Of a DNA stretch of 64,000 nt, positions 1 through 8,960 are shown piece by piece. The DNA lies in assembly GCA_025499625.1 (NCBI GenBank), contig JAFMVD010000012.1, positions 1 to 64,000 on the forward strand, in the 5' to 3' direction. Position 1 is the stretch's first letter, and every line of letters starts with the position of its first letter. The notes under the pieces were generated by a model. It did no database searches. It had not been told where the DNA came from and saw only the letters and a list, made by a program, of their open reading frames with translations. Source of the stretch: Carboxylicivirga fragile (GTDB taxonomy: Bacteria; Bacteroidota; Bacteroidia; Bacteroidales; Marinilabiliaceae). Made by a program: the position numbers and the translations under genes.

Positions 1-24
1 ACTTTAGGGGAGGTTTGGAGGGGT
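1..24. repeat. Partial arm of a CCCCTAAA-type dispersed palindromic repeat
   Basis: The first bases carry CTTTAGGGGA and GAGGGGT blocks. They match in order and spacing the right arm of the perfect palindrome at 58926-58948. The left arm would lie before the window, so only part of the element is visible. Bases 25-164 hold no gene; they are the AT-rich leader of the sigma factor gene. Confidence 0.5.
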
Positions 25-164
25 AGAAATAAAGGTTAAGTTTTAATCTATAAGTTATCTGGGTTTTAAATTCACTTTTGAGACAGCCTCTTTTTTTTTG
101 CTCAAGGGCAACCATTTATTATGAACTAGCATTTATATTAGCGTACGACAATTTTACCTGATCT

Positions 165-707
165 GTGAATAAGCTAATAAAAGATTTAAAAAAGAAACGC
201 ACCAAGGCACAGTACATTGTCTTCGACAAGTATTCGAGTTACTTGTTTAAAATCGCGTATCGTTATTTAAAAGATACTCATTTGGCTGAAGAGGCAGTAT
301 CACAAGCTTTCATGAATATTTTTAATAAAATTGATCGGAGCGATATTGAAGAGGAGGTAGCCTTTAAAGCCTGGGCGCGAAGAATAACCATTAACCAAGC
401 CTTAATGGAAATAAGAAAACATCTACGGTTTCAGGATACAATTGTACTTAATGAACATACGAAAGAGGCGCCAATACAAACAGATCAGCAATTACACGAA
501 GAAGACATTGTAAATCTGGTACTAAAATTACCCGATGGTTACCGAACGGTATTCAACCTATATGTAATAGAAGGCTACAAACACAGTGAAATTGCCGAAA
601 TGTTATCCATAAGCGTGGGGACTTCTAAATCACAACTGAGCAAGGCTCGAAAATTATTACAGAATCAAATACTAAAAAACGATAACTACTATGCAACCAA
701 TCAATGA
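165..707 (+). CDS. ECF-type RNA polymerase sigma-70 factor
   Basis: This 180-residue protein has the two-domain layout of extracytoplasmic-function sigma factors. Region 2 covers about residues 22-55 (FDKYSSYLFKIAYRYLKD then AEEAVSQAF), which binds core polymerase and the -10 element. Region 4 covers about residues 120-170 (LPDGYRTVFNLY, then the HSEIAEMLSISVGTSKSQL helix-turn-helix). Length is normal for the family. The start used is GTG at 165; no ATG fits better and there is no clear Shine-Dalgarno site, as is usual in Bacteroidota. The stop overlaps the next gene by 17 bases, so the two are translationally coupled. The likely role is directing transcription of an envelope regulon; the target is unknown. 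Confidence 0.9.
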   Translation: MNKLIKDLKKKRTKAQYIVFDKYSSYLFKIAYRYLKDTHLAEEAVSQAFMNIFNKIDRSDIEEEVAFKAWARRITINQALMEIRKHLRFQDTIVLNEHTKEAPIQTDQQLHEEDIVNLVLKLPDGYRTVFNLYVIEGYKHSEIAEMLSISVGTSKSQLSKARKLLQNQILKNDNYYATNQ

Positions 708-1404
708 AGATCATATAAAAGAAGCCATTGAGAAGTGGGAAGAATCACCTGCGCATATTGGTTTCAATAAAACAGCTATGCTTAATAAGCTACAACTTGA
801 AGATGCTCAAAATGGAAAAATATGGCAGCGTATTGCAGCAGCTGTGATAATTGTTTTGTTATCATCTTTAGCTATGTATAGCTTCAATTCGAGTAAAACT
901 GTAAAACATCAAAATCTTGCCTTACAACAAGAACAGCTTAAACAACAAAAGCAAATTGCTCACCTGCGAGATTCAATAGCGCGGCTTTCGAATAATCCAA
1001 AAGTAGAATACATTACCATTGAAAAAGAAAAACCTGTATTGGTGGCACAAAAGCAATCAATGGAAAACACTAATTACGAACAAATCGCTCAATTAGAAAT
1101 GGAAAACGCAAAACTGCAATCTTCGCTCGATCAATTAACTCTGGCATCAATTGGCCTTAACGACAGCATTCGAATCTTACTTGCAAATATGGAAGAAATT
1201 CAAAACGATTATCAGATTGTTGTAAATAGCTTAGAAAAGAAAGAATCATTTAAAGTCAATTTAAATGAAGAGCTATTGGCTTCTTCAATTTCAAACACAA
1301 CAATTAAAAATAACAAAGTTAGTAAGGAAGAAAAACTAAAATTTAAACTTGGTAAAAAGGCAGTATCGACATCTCCTATACGCCGATCAATTTCATTCAG
1401 ATAA
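691..1404 (+). CDS. Membrane-anchored coiled-coil protein, probable anti-sigma factor
   Basis: The 237-residue product has a short cytoplasmic N-terminus (about 45 residues). One transmembrane helix follows at about residues 47-65 (IAAAVIIVLLSSLAMYSF), then a long periplasmic part rich in Q, E, K and L that reads as a coiled coil (about 70-180) and a basic tail. No zinc-binding anti-sigma motif is visible. The anti-sigma role is inferred from the 17-base overlap with the ECF sigma gene and the cytoplasm-TM-periplasm layout; this arrangement is common in Bacteroidota. It could instead be a structural envelope protein. Confidence 0.65.
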   Translation: MQPINEDHIKEAIEKWEESPAHIGFNKTAMLNKLQLEDAQNGKIWQRIAAAVIIVLLSSLAMYSFNSSKTVKHQNLALQQEQLKQQKQIAHLRDSIARLSNNPKVEYITIEKEKPVLVAQKQSMENTNYEQIAQLEMENAKLQSSLDQLTLASIGLNDSIRILLANMEEIQNDYQIVVNSLEKKESFKVNLNEELLASSISNTTIKNNKVSKEEKLKFKLGKKAVSTSPIRRSISFR

Positions 1405-1426
1405 TAAAAACCGTAAAGTAAATACA

Positions 1427-2464
1427 ATGAAACGACTAATAATATACTCAATATGTCTGATTGCAATTCTTCAAAACTCTTATGCCAGCAAGGTACATCA
1501 GGATACCCTTATACTTAAAATGCCCAATGGCGTAATGATTGAACAATTGGTTCATTATCGTGCCCCAGGTGATGTGAAAGTATTCGATAAATTTCAAACT
1601 TACCTGAGTACCTTTCTTGAGCAATTTAAAAAACTGGAGACTGATGCAATCAACGATCAACAGCCCATGCGCATTGAATTTAACAACATTGTTAAACATT
1701 TTACCTCCAAAGAATACTCTATTAGTTTTGAGGACTATAAACCCAAAACAAAAATCACTTTAGTTGATACGAACAATTTACACCATATTAATCAGCGTAT
1801 TCATTTGCTAGTTTTAAGCAATAATTCGAAATATAATCATTACAAAGCACGTGTGCATTTCTCTGACATGAGCCAGTTAAACAAATTGTTAGACTATGAT
1901 TTTGAAAAAATCAACAATGAATTAGCTGCCAGCTTTAAGGAAGAAGAATATAAATTTTTAAAACGAAAACCTTTTTCGTCGTGGATAAAAGTGAATGACA
2001 AATCGGAAACGACATTAGAATACAATCAGATACCAGAGCATCCCACCGATGTGATTCAATTATCGGCCGGAACGGGTTTACAAAGTATTAAGAGTGTATG
2101 GCTGGGTAGTTTTCATGCGCGTATGACACTAATTTTACCGCGTAAGATGGTTGACAAACACTCATTCACTTTTGGCTATCAGTGGCTATACAATTTTACT
2201 TCTCCATCTGAGAAAAATATCAATGAATTTATTGATGTAGGTTATGCCTTTAATTTCTCTGATTCGCCAAGTAAAGATAAATGGGCAGGCATTGACATTG
2301 GTTTTCTGATAAAGAGAAGAGGCGACTTCTTTGATAACAATACCTTTCGTTTGGGTTTATATACCAACCTAAACAAATCGGTAACGGTTGGGCCACAAAT
2401 GTATTTCAACGATTTCTTTAAGAATGTTTATCCGGGTGTTAATATAAACATAGCCATATTGTAA
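1427..2464 (+). CDS. Secreted protein of unknown function, possible outer-membrane beta-barrel
   Basis: I place the start at the ATG at 1427, giving 345 residues, because it begins a signal peptide (MKRLIIYSICLIAILQNSYA); a longer in-frame reading starts inside the upstream gene. The middle is mixed alpha/beta. The last about 120 residues alternate polar and hydrophobic segments ending in a hydrophobic residue (NINIAIL), as in small outer-membrane barrels. The gene starts 22 bases after the anti-sigma-like gene and probably forms its operon. No family is recognised; an envelope target or sensor of the sigma system is the simplest inference. Confidence 0.65.
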   Translation: MKRLIIYSICLIAILQNSYASKVHQDTLILKMPNGVMIEQLVHYRAPGDVKVFDKFQTYLSTFLEQFKKLETDAINDQQPMRIEFNNIVKHFTSKEYSISFEDYKPKTKITLVDTNNLHHINQRIHLLVLSNNSKYNHYKARVHFSDMSQLNKLLDYDFEKINNELAASFKEEEYKFLKRKPFSSWIKVNDKSETTLEYNQIPEHPTDVIQLSAGTGLQSIKSVWLGSFHARMTLILPRKMVDKHSFTFGYQWLYNFTSPSEKNINEFIDVGYAFNFSDSPSKDKWAGIDIGFLIKRRGDFFDNNTFRLGLYTNLNKSVTVGPQMYFNDFFKNVYPGVNINIAIL

Positions 2465-2472
2465 AAATACAA

Positions 2473-2514
2473 GGAGCGGCTCTTGATTTGCAGCTTGCAA
2501 AAAAGAGCCGCTCC
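2473..2514. terminator. Bidirectional terminator hairpin
   Basis: A 12-bp perfect stem (GGAGCGGCTCTT at 2473-2484 pairing with 2503-2514) encloses a loop that holds a second small palindrome (TTTGCA/TGCAAA). It lies between two convergent genes. No long T run follows on the plus strand. The stem word AGCGGCTCT recurs in the terminator at 22507. Confidence 0.7.
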
Positions 2515-2538
2515 ATAGTTTAAAATCATAGCTATTCC

Positions 2539-4887
2539 TTAAAACTCCAAACGGTAACTAAAAAAAGGATAAATCATGGTCATGCCGTGTGGTACAGCTT
2601 CCCCCTTTTTAAAATCATAAGCCCAACCAAACATCTCTTCTTGCATCAAGATATTTTTACCCTGTAGAATTAGAATGTGAGCTACTTTATTTCTATTGAT
2701 ACGATAATTAAGAGCTAAATCAAGAAAATATTTATTATCCTCCTGCCAATCAAAAGCACGACTCTCGTCTAACACAACCATTTCGCTGGCTTGCGAGGCT
2801 TCCTGATCGGGTGGTGTAAAACGATTACCTCCCATAAAGGCCAACTTACCATTTACACTGAATAGATTGTTTTCACCAACTTTCCACTCTTTACCAGCTA
2901 ATAGGTTTAATACTACATTTCGGTTGTAGGATGTATTTCGCTCAACACCATCGCCACCAATGTATTTAGAATCAAAAAACGAACCCGTTAACATATAGTA
3001 GTAACCATCTTTCATGTAACGCTCAAGTGTAATATCTATTCCTACATTCGTTCCGCTACCATCGTTGCTTAAGGCTTCATCAAAATACATGTCCCATTGA
3101 TAATTAAGTAAGGACTCTGATGTACCCGGTAATACCGGAACATCATACAAACGTTGATAATAAGGTTCAATCTTTAGCGACATATTGCTATTCACACGCC
3201 AATTGTATGAAAACACGAAATGATCGGCCTTGCTCACTTTTAAATCAGGATTGAGTAAATTATTATTATCATCTTCAGCCAAATAAAAACGCAAGGGCTC
3301 CAAACGACTGTGCTTTCCATAGGCCAATCCAAATGAATGTTTAGGAATAAATCGCCAGGTTAATCCCAGACGAGGTTCAGGCATCAACTCCTCATTTAAA
3401 CCAAAGTACGAAAAGTTGATTCCGGCATTAATATCGAAGGTTGGGCCTACGCGAAACTTACTCTGGGAATAAGCTTGTAATAGATATGAATCGCCCTTTT
3501 GATCAGCTATTCGTATCAATTCATCCTCTACTCCAGGATCAGGATTTCCGAGAATATCCAAATCGAAGTTAAGATTGGTGTAGGTAAAACCTGTGCGATT
3601 AGTATGGCGCTTGCCAAATTTATAATTCAAATATGAACTCATGATCAATCGCCAATTTTCTTCGTTATGGTCGGCCAAAGACACAACCGATCCATCACGT
3701 TGCAACTGATCACTCACATTGGTAAATCGATCAATACTCCCTACTACTGACGAAAATAAATAAGCTTTTTGCGATAAATTAATGCGATGATTTAACCCAC
3801 CTGCTGCAATATCAGAACCAGTATCGTATTTATTATTATCCCACGATGTTTCCCATTTATCAGCCTCCTCGGGTTCGAAAGCCACATTGCTCAAACCACC
3901 AATGCCCCACACTGAGAAGGTTCCAGCCTTTTTAGCTGGTAAATTTACCTTAAAACTCAAATCCTGATATTTGGGTAGGCCAACATTCATATCAACAATT
4001 TGACCTACCAAACCCATGGTTGAATAACGGTAGTTAAAAAGGTATGAAGCCTTGCCTCCATCCTTAAATGGCCCTTCTGAACTTATATCAATGCCCTGAC
4101 TTCCTATCTGAAAAGCCGATTCTCGTTTGTCGCGATTGCCATTACGGAATTTGATATCGAACACACCAGATGTGGCATTGCCATATTCAGCAGGGAAAGC
4201 ACCCGTAAAGAAGTCCGAATTATCGAGCATATTAACACTAAAGACCGTTTCAATACCTCCACCATTATTTACACCATTCAAATGATTTGGAGCGGGTATT
4301 TCAACACCCTCAAGCCTCCAGAGAATTCCCTTTGGCGCGTTACCGCGTATCACAATGGCATTGTCGTTGACACCTTCGGCCATAGATACACCAGCAAATG
4401 ATCCAGCCAAACGCGAAGGATCATTCCAGCCTCCGGCAAAACGCCCAGCTTCTTCAACAGAAAATGAACGTGCCGATAAGGTAGCCATGTTATTCGCAGC
4501 TTTATCCTTGCGTTGCTTTGGTTTAACCACAATCTCACCCAATTCCTTAAAAGCTTCTTTTAGTTTGATAGTAAGCACCACTTCTTTTCCCGAACCAAGG
4601 AGTACTTCCGATAAAATAGCAGGTTCGTAACCTAAAAAACTAACTTGTATGGTATATCGTCCTACGGGTACATTTTCCAATACAAAATAACCATGCATAT
4701 CAGTGATAGTACCTAGTTGTGGTGTTGTTTCCAATATAAGCACATTAACTCCCGGAATACTAATTTCTGAATCAGCATCTACCACTCTTCCCTTCAAGGT
4801 TTGAACAGACCCTTGCGCATTTAAATTAACCATTCCTGATAACAGGATAGATAAACAGGTTAATACAAACAACTTCATTTTCTTCAT
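2539..4887 (-). CDS. TonB-dependent outer-membrane receptor
   Basis: The 782-residue protein starts at the ATG at 4887, which begins a signal peptide (MKKMKLFVLTCLSILLSGMV) ending in LNAQG. Residues about 25-110 form a carboxypeptidase-like regulatory domain (LKGRVVDADSEISIPGVNVL, then GYFVLENVPVGRYTIQVSFLGYEP). A plug domain follows (GILWRLEGVEIPAPNHLNG) and then a long beta-barrel ending in a terminal strand (MIYPFFSYRLEF). It imports a substrate across the outer membrane with TonB energy. There is no SusD partner, which argues against a classical polysaccharide SusCD system; a metal chelate or small oligomer is equally possible. A membrane AraC regulator sits just upstream. Confidence 0.88.
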   Translation of the reverse strand: MKKMKLFVLTCLSILLSGMVNLNAQGSVQTLKGRVVDADSEISIPGVNVLILETTPQLGTITDMHGYFVLENVPVGRYTIQVSFLGYEPAILSEVLLGSGKEVVLTIKLKEAFKELGEIVVKPKQRKDKAANNMATLSARSFSVEEAGRFAGGWNDPSRLAGSFAGVSMAEGVNDNAIVIRGNAPKGILWRLEGVEIPAPNHLNGVNNGGGIETVFSVNMLDNSDFFTGAFPAEYGNATSGVFDIKFRNGNRDKRESAFQIGSQGIDISSEGPFKDGGKASYLFNYRYSTMGLVGQIVDMNVGLPKYQDLSFKVNLPAKKAGTFSVWGIGGLSNVAFEPEEADKWETSWDNNKYDTGSDIAAGGLNHRINLSQKAYLFSSVVGSIDRFTNVSDQLQRDGSVVSLADHNEENWRLIMSSYLNYKFGKRHTNRTGFTYTNLNFDLDILGNPDPGVEDELIRIADQKGDSYLLQAYSQSKFRVGPTFDINAGINFSYFGLNEELMPEPRLGLTWRFIPKHSFGLAYGKHSRLEPLRFYLAEDDNNNLLNPDLKVSKADHFVFSYNWRVNSNMSLKIEPYYQRLYDVPVLPGTSESLLNYQWDMYFDEALSNDGSGTNVGIDITLERYMKDGYYYMLTGSFFDSKYIGGDGVERNTSYNRNVVLNLLAGKEWKVGENNLFSVNGKLAFMGGNRFTPPDQEASQASEMVVLDESRAFDWQEDNKYFLDLALNYRINRNKVAHILILQGKNILMQEEMFGWAYDFKKGEAVPHGMTMIYPFFSYRLEF

Positions 4888-4915
4888 ATCTGCAATAGAT
4901 TTAATGTTACGAAGA

Positions 4916-4923
4916 CAAAAATA
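4916..4923 (-). promoter_or_regulatory. Putative -7 element of the TonB-receptor promoter
   Basis: On the minus strand this reads TATTTTTG, an exact match to the Bacteroidota TAnnTTTG -7 element, 28 bases before the receptor ATG. A TTTG at 4948-4951 could be the -33 element, but the spacing is longer than ideal (24 bases), so this is tentative. Confidence 0.4.
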
Positions 4924-5018
4924 CAAGGCCACAGTAGTATAAAGGTTCAAACTTATAAAAACGCACCCCTAGCTACCACACTGGGAATAGGCACATTAAA
5001 CAACAAACATGTCAATTA

Positions 5019-6128
5019 TTATAAACCCGAACATTTTTTCTTGTATTCTGAAGGCGTTTGTTCGGTCATCTTTTTAAAAGTGGTATTAAAAGAGGTTTTA
5101 GAACTAAAACCGGATTCGAAGGCAACACCCAAGATTGAAAGCTTCTCATTTTTTTTATCAGCGAGCATCCGCTTCGCTTTTTCTATCCGAAATCGATTTA
5201 CGAACTGAAAAAAATTCTCACTATACCCCTTATTTATTACATAGGATAATTGATGAGATGTAATGTTTAATAGTTGGGCAAGCTTCATTAAGGTTAACTC
5301 ACTATCCAGATAAGGACTCTTCCGTTCCATCAACGAATCGAGTTGTGCTTTAATTTCCACTACCTTATCATCCGATAAAACTTGTCGCTTAGGCTCTTCA
5401 TTCTGCTCCTCTGCATTAATATCTACAACAACCTTTACTTCGGCTTTATTTTTAGGAAATATTTCAGTTTGCCTAAGGGAGTAATAAGTGATAAATAGCA
5501 CCACTAACAATACCATCACATTCATAAAACCATTAAGTGGCAATGTGAAGAAGACCAAATTAAACACACTAACCGCCACAACTAAAACGACAATCGCAAT
5601 AATGATATACTCTAACCAATTAAGATTAATCTCCTGAGTTGATGATGCAAATTGCTGTATGTTTTTTTGATGTCGCCTTATTTTCAAAAAAGACAATGTA
5701 ATAAATGTAAATGCATTGATTAAAATAAGCCCAAGTTTCGCCCAATACATATCCAAGGAGAAATACCAATTGGCAAGAATAAACATTAAATAAATAGTGG
5801 GAAGCAAAAGAAGTTTTGAAATGTTTGAGCTCACCTTATAGGCTGGCACAGCAAAATAACAAATACTAATATAAAAAATTGGAGGAGCTAAAAACTGAAT
5901 GAAGGCCACAAAAATGTATGAACTTATTTCAATTTCATTATGTGATATCAAACCATAAACCTCATCAAACCAATACGAAGCCCATAACAACAGCAGCAAA
6001 CCAAACCATCGGTTGGCTTTAACATTTACCTTCATTGGATTTGCAATCAGTATAAACGAAAGCATCAACAAAAAAGAAAATACCAGTATTTCGGTTAAAC
6101 TTAAAATCATATCACTTTTACCAAACAT
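5019..6128 (-). CDS. Membrane-anchored AraC-family transcriptional regulator
   Basis: The 369-residue protein has an N-terminal half of about seven transmembrane helices (from ILVFSFLLMLSFILI to FITYYSL). A linker follows, then a C-terminal AraC/XylS DNA-binding domain at about residues 265-365. Both helix-turn-helix parts are visible (LTLMKLAQLLNITSHQLSYV and KLSILGVAFESGFSSKTSF), with the typical FNTTFKKMTEQTPSEYKK ending. The alternative start at residue 7 (6110) is also possible. The gene lies between the TonB receptor (same strand) and the divergently transcribed beta-mannosidase, so it may regulate either. No sensor domain is identified. Confidence 0.85.
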   Translation of the reverse strand: MFGKSDMILSLTEILVFSFLLMLSFILIANPMKVNVKANRWFGLLLLLWASYWFDEVYGLISHNEIEISSYIFVAFIQFLAPPIFYISICYFAVPAYKVSSNISKLLLLPTIYLMFILANWYFSLDMYWAKLGLILINAFTFITLSFLKIRRHQKNIQQFASSTQEINLNWLEYIIIAIVVLVVAVSVFNLVFFTLPLNGFMNVMVLLVVLFITYYSLRQTEIFPKNKAEVKVVVDINAEEQNEEPKRQVLSDDKVVEIKAQLDSLMERKSPYLDSELTLMKLAQLLNITSHQLSYVINKGYSENFFQFVNRFRIEKAKRMLADKKNEKLSILGVAFESGFSSKTSFNTTFKKMTEQTPSEYKKKCSGL

Positions 6129-6220
6129 TCACTTTTGATAAAGATACAAATTACATACCTAAGCTACATTAGGTGAACATTAGTTATTGTGTAATAATCT
6201 TTCTATCTTTTTAACAATTA

Positions 6221-6228
6221 TAGCTTTG
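6221..6228 (+). promoter_or_regulatory. Putative -7 element for the beta-mannosidase gene
   Basis: TAGCTTTG matches the Bacteroidota -7 consensus TAnnTTTG and lies 52 bases before the ATG. The -33 region (around 6200) has only TTTC, so the promoter is plausible but not perfect. Confidence 0.45.
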
Positions 6229-6280
6229 TAAAATAGTATTCTGCTTGTATTTTTCACAGTTGAATAAAAACGCATATACA

Positions 6281-8860
6281 ATGAAAACGGTTAGTCAATA
6301 TTTTTTAGCCTTGATAATGCTTGGAGCTACTCTGGCATGTTCAAACCAGAGTGTTCCTTCATCAACGGTAATCGAACTTAACAGTGCCTGGGAATTTAGC
6401 GAAGCTGAGCAAAACAATTGGCTAGAGGCAAAAGTGCCAGGTTGCGTGCATACCGATTTATTAAGTCACGATATAATTAAAGATCCGTTTTACCGACTCA
6501 ATGAGCACGACCTGCAGTGGATCGACAAAAAAGATTGGGAATACCGAACTACTTTCGATGTGGATAAAAATGTATTGGCAAAAGATGTCATTTTCCTGAA
6601 CTTTAAAGGACTCGATACTTATGCCGATGTTTACTTAAACGATAAACTCATATTAGAGGCCGATAACATGTTTCGCGGTTGGGAAATAGATTGTAAAAAG
6701 CAACTCAAAGAAGGAACGAACTCGCTGCGTATCTATTTTCATTCACCCATTAAAGTGGGGCTCGATATTTACGACAACTATCCATATGTAGTTCAATCAT
6801 CTTCAAATGATTTGGCGAAAATTGGAAAAGTACCTGGGGGGAAATGGGTAAGTCCGCATGTACGTAAAGCACCTTACCAGTTTGGTTGGGACTGGGGTCC
6901 ACGTCTGGTTACATCGGGCATTTGGGAACCCATTGAACTCATTGCTTGGAACAACACTAAACTCAAAAACATACATACAAGGCAAATGAAAGTCAGTGAA
7001 AAACAAGCCCGTTTAGAGTCGATTTTTGAGCTTGAAGCAACACAAGCCGGACAAGCCAAACTTTCACTATTACTTGATGGTGAAGAAATAAAAAACCAGA
7101 TTGTAGAATTAAAAAAAGGCCTTCACCAATACACAATGGCCTTCGATATTGATAATCCTAAACTATGGTGGACAAATGGCTTGGGCGAAGCTCATTTATA
7201 TGAGCTAGAAGGACAAGTTCAAACGGATGCTGGAAAAGAAAGCTTCAGCCATACTCTTGGTGTCAGGAGCATTGAGTTGGTTCGTGAAAAAGATGAAACA
7301 GGCCGTTCGTTTTATTTTACACTTAATGGTCAGCCAGTATTTATGAAAGGAGCCAACTACATTCCTAACGATGTATTCTTAGATCGTGTGACTCCTGAAA
7401 AATATGAACACATCATAAAGAGTGCTGCCAATTGTAATTTTAACATGTTACGTGTTTGGGGTGGTGGCATTTACGAAAAAGAAATATTTTACGACTTATG
7501 CGATAAATATGGCATACTAGTTTGGCAAGACTTTATGTTTGCCTGCAATATGTACCCTGGTCATCCTGAGTTTTTAGAGAGTGTTAGTCAGGAAGCACAA
7601 TACAATGTGAAACGCTTGCGCAACCACCCATGCATTGCGCTTTGGTGTGGTAACAACGAAATACTGGGTGCTTGGTTTGGCTGGGGCTGGAAAGAGAATA
7701 ACGAACGAGAGCAACCCCACGGTGCTGAAGCCATGTGGAAGGCTTATAAGGACATATTTCTGGATGTACTACCCAAAGCAGTGGAAAAGCACGATCCTGA
7801 TAAATACTATTGGGCATCGAGTCCTCAGGCGGGCGATACCATACGCACCAATAAAATTGATGGCGACGAGCATGACTGGCGCATTTGGTTTCAGGATGTA
7901 CCGTTCATTACCTATCACGATGGTGCGGCAAGGTTTGTCAGCGAATATGGCTTTCAATCCTTCCCTGAATTAAAAACCGTTAAAAAATACGCCTTACCAG
8001 AGGATTACGACATCAACTCGGAAGTAATGAAATCGCACCAACGTTCCTTCATTGGTAACGATGCCATTAAACGATACATGGATAACTACTATCGCGAGCC
8101 AAAGGATTTCGAATCCTTTTTATACGTGGGTTTGGTATTGCAAGCTGAAGGTATTCGAACTGGTATTGAAGGGCACCGCATTAACATGCCAATTACCATG
8201 GGTAGCTTGTATTGGCAATTGAACGATGTATGGCCTGCAGCATCATGGTCGAGCATCGATTATTTTGGCAACTGGAAAGCACTGCAATATTTCACGCGTA
8301 AAGCTTTTGCGCCTATCATGGCAGTACCCGATACCAAAACAGATGATTTATTGATCTACGCTGTTTCGGATAAATTCAAAGATGAAGCCGCTGATTTACA
8401 ATTGCGTATTCTAGATTTCAATGGTAAAGAGTTATGGCAATCAAGCACCGAAGTAAACATCAAAGCCAATACCTCAACGGTGGTATTTAAACATGAATTG
8501 AAATCCTTATTAGCTAATATTGATGTGAGTCAGGCAGTGTTATCCACAAAACTTATTCAAAATGGTGAAAGTGTTTACGAAACAACATCTTACTTTAAAG
8601 AAGCTAAAGATTTAAAACTACCAGCTGTTGATGTAAAGGTGGAGATAGTTCCGAATACAGATGGATATACGATTACTTTATCGTGCGAGAAGTTGGCTAA
8701 GAATGTGTACTTGAGTTTAGATGGTGACGAAGGTTGGTTCTCCGATAATTATTTTGATTTACTGCCTAATGAGAGCCGTACCATTGTATATGAATCAAAA
8801 ACGGATATCGAGAATTTAAAGAACAATTTGTTGATAAGGACTATTCAGGATACTTATTAA
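6281..8860 (+). CDS. Glycoside hydrolase family 2 beta-mannosidase lipoprotein
   Basis: I start at the ATG at 6281 (859 residues) because it opens a lipoprotein signal peptide with lipobox LACS. The order is an N-terminal GH2 sugar-binding jelly roll (LNSAWEF, PGCVHTDLL), an immunoglobulin-like domain, then the TIM barrel. In the barrel, WCGNNE supplies the acid/base Glu460 and SEYGFQSFP the nucleophile Glu555; both motifs are typical of beta-mannosidases. GANYIPNDVFLDR and LRVWGGGIYE are also characteristic. It should release mannose from beta-mannosides (EC 3.2.1.25) in the periplasm or at the membrane. No other mannan-degrading gene is adjacent, so the natural substrate could equally be an N-glycan core. 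Confidence 0.92.
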   Translation: MKTVSQYFLALIMLGATLACSNQSVPSSTVIELNSAWEFSEAEQNNWLEAKVPGCVHTDLLSHDIIKDPFYRLNEHDLQWIDKKDWEYRTTFDVDKNVLAKDVIFLNFKGLDTYADVYLNDKLILEADNMFRGWEIDCKKQLKEGTNSLRIYFHSPIKVGLDIYDNYPYVVQSSSNDLAKIGKVPGGKWVSPHVRKAPYQFGWDWGPRLVTSGIWEPIELIAWNNTKLKNIHTRQMKVSEKQARLESIFELEATQAGQAKLSLLLDGEEIKNQIVELKKGLHQYTMAFDIDNPKLWWTNGLGEAHLYELEGQVQTDAGKESFSHTLGVRSIELVREKDETGRSFYFTLNGQPVFMKGANYIPNDVFLDRVTPEKYEHIIKSAANCNFNMLRVWGGGIYEKEIFYDLCDKYGILVWQDFMFACNMYPGHPEFLESVSQEAQYNVKRLRNHPCIALWCGNNEILGAWFGWGWKENNEREQPHGAEAMWKAYKDIFLDVLPKAVEKHDPDKYYWASSPQAGDTIRTNKIDGDEHDWRIWFQDVPFITYHDGAARFVSEYGFQSFPELKTVKKYALPEDYDINSEVMKSHQRSFIGNDAIKRYMDNYYREPKDFESFLYVGLVLQAEGIRTGIEGHRINMPITMGSLYWQLNDVWPAASWSSIDYFGNWKALQYFTRKAFAPIMAVPDTKTDDLLIYAVSDKFKDEAADLQLRILDFNGKELWQSSTEVNIKANTSTVVFKHELKSLLANIDVSQAVLSTKLIQNGESVYETTSYFKEAKDLKLPAVDVKVEIVPNTDGYTITLSCEKLAKNVYLSLDGDEGWFSDNYFDLLPNESRTIVYESKTDIENLKNNLLIRTIQDTY

Positions 8861-8874
8861 GCGAGCAACTAATT

Positions 8875-8897
8875 GAACCCACTTTAGGGTTCTTTTT
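8875..8897 (+). terminator. Terminator after the beta-mannosidase gene
   Basis: A 6-bp stem (GAACCC/GGGTTC) with a 6-base loop is followed directly by five T residues, 14 bases after the stop codon. Confidence 0.7.
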
Positions 8898-8921
8898 CCT
8901 ATGTTTATGCAAAAGGATGTC

Positions 8922-8946
8922 CAAAAACTAAGCTCGCTCATCGAGC
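8922..8946 (-). terminator. Terminator after the ATP-grasp gene
   Basis: Read on the minus strand, the stem GCTCG/CGAGC (8942-8946 and 8932-8936) has a 5-base loop and is followed by TTAGTTTTT. It lies 15 bases after the stop of the ATP-grasp gene. Confidence 0.6.
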
Positions 8947-8960
8947 ATCATTACGGAAAC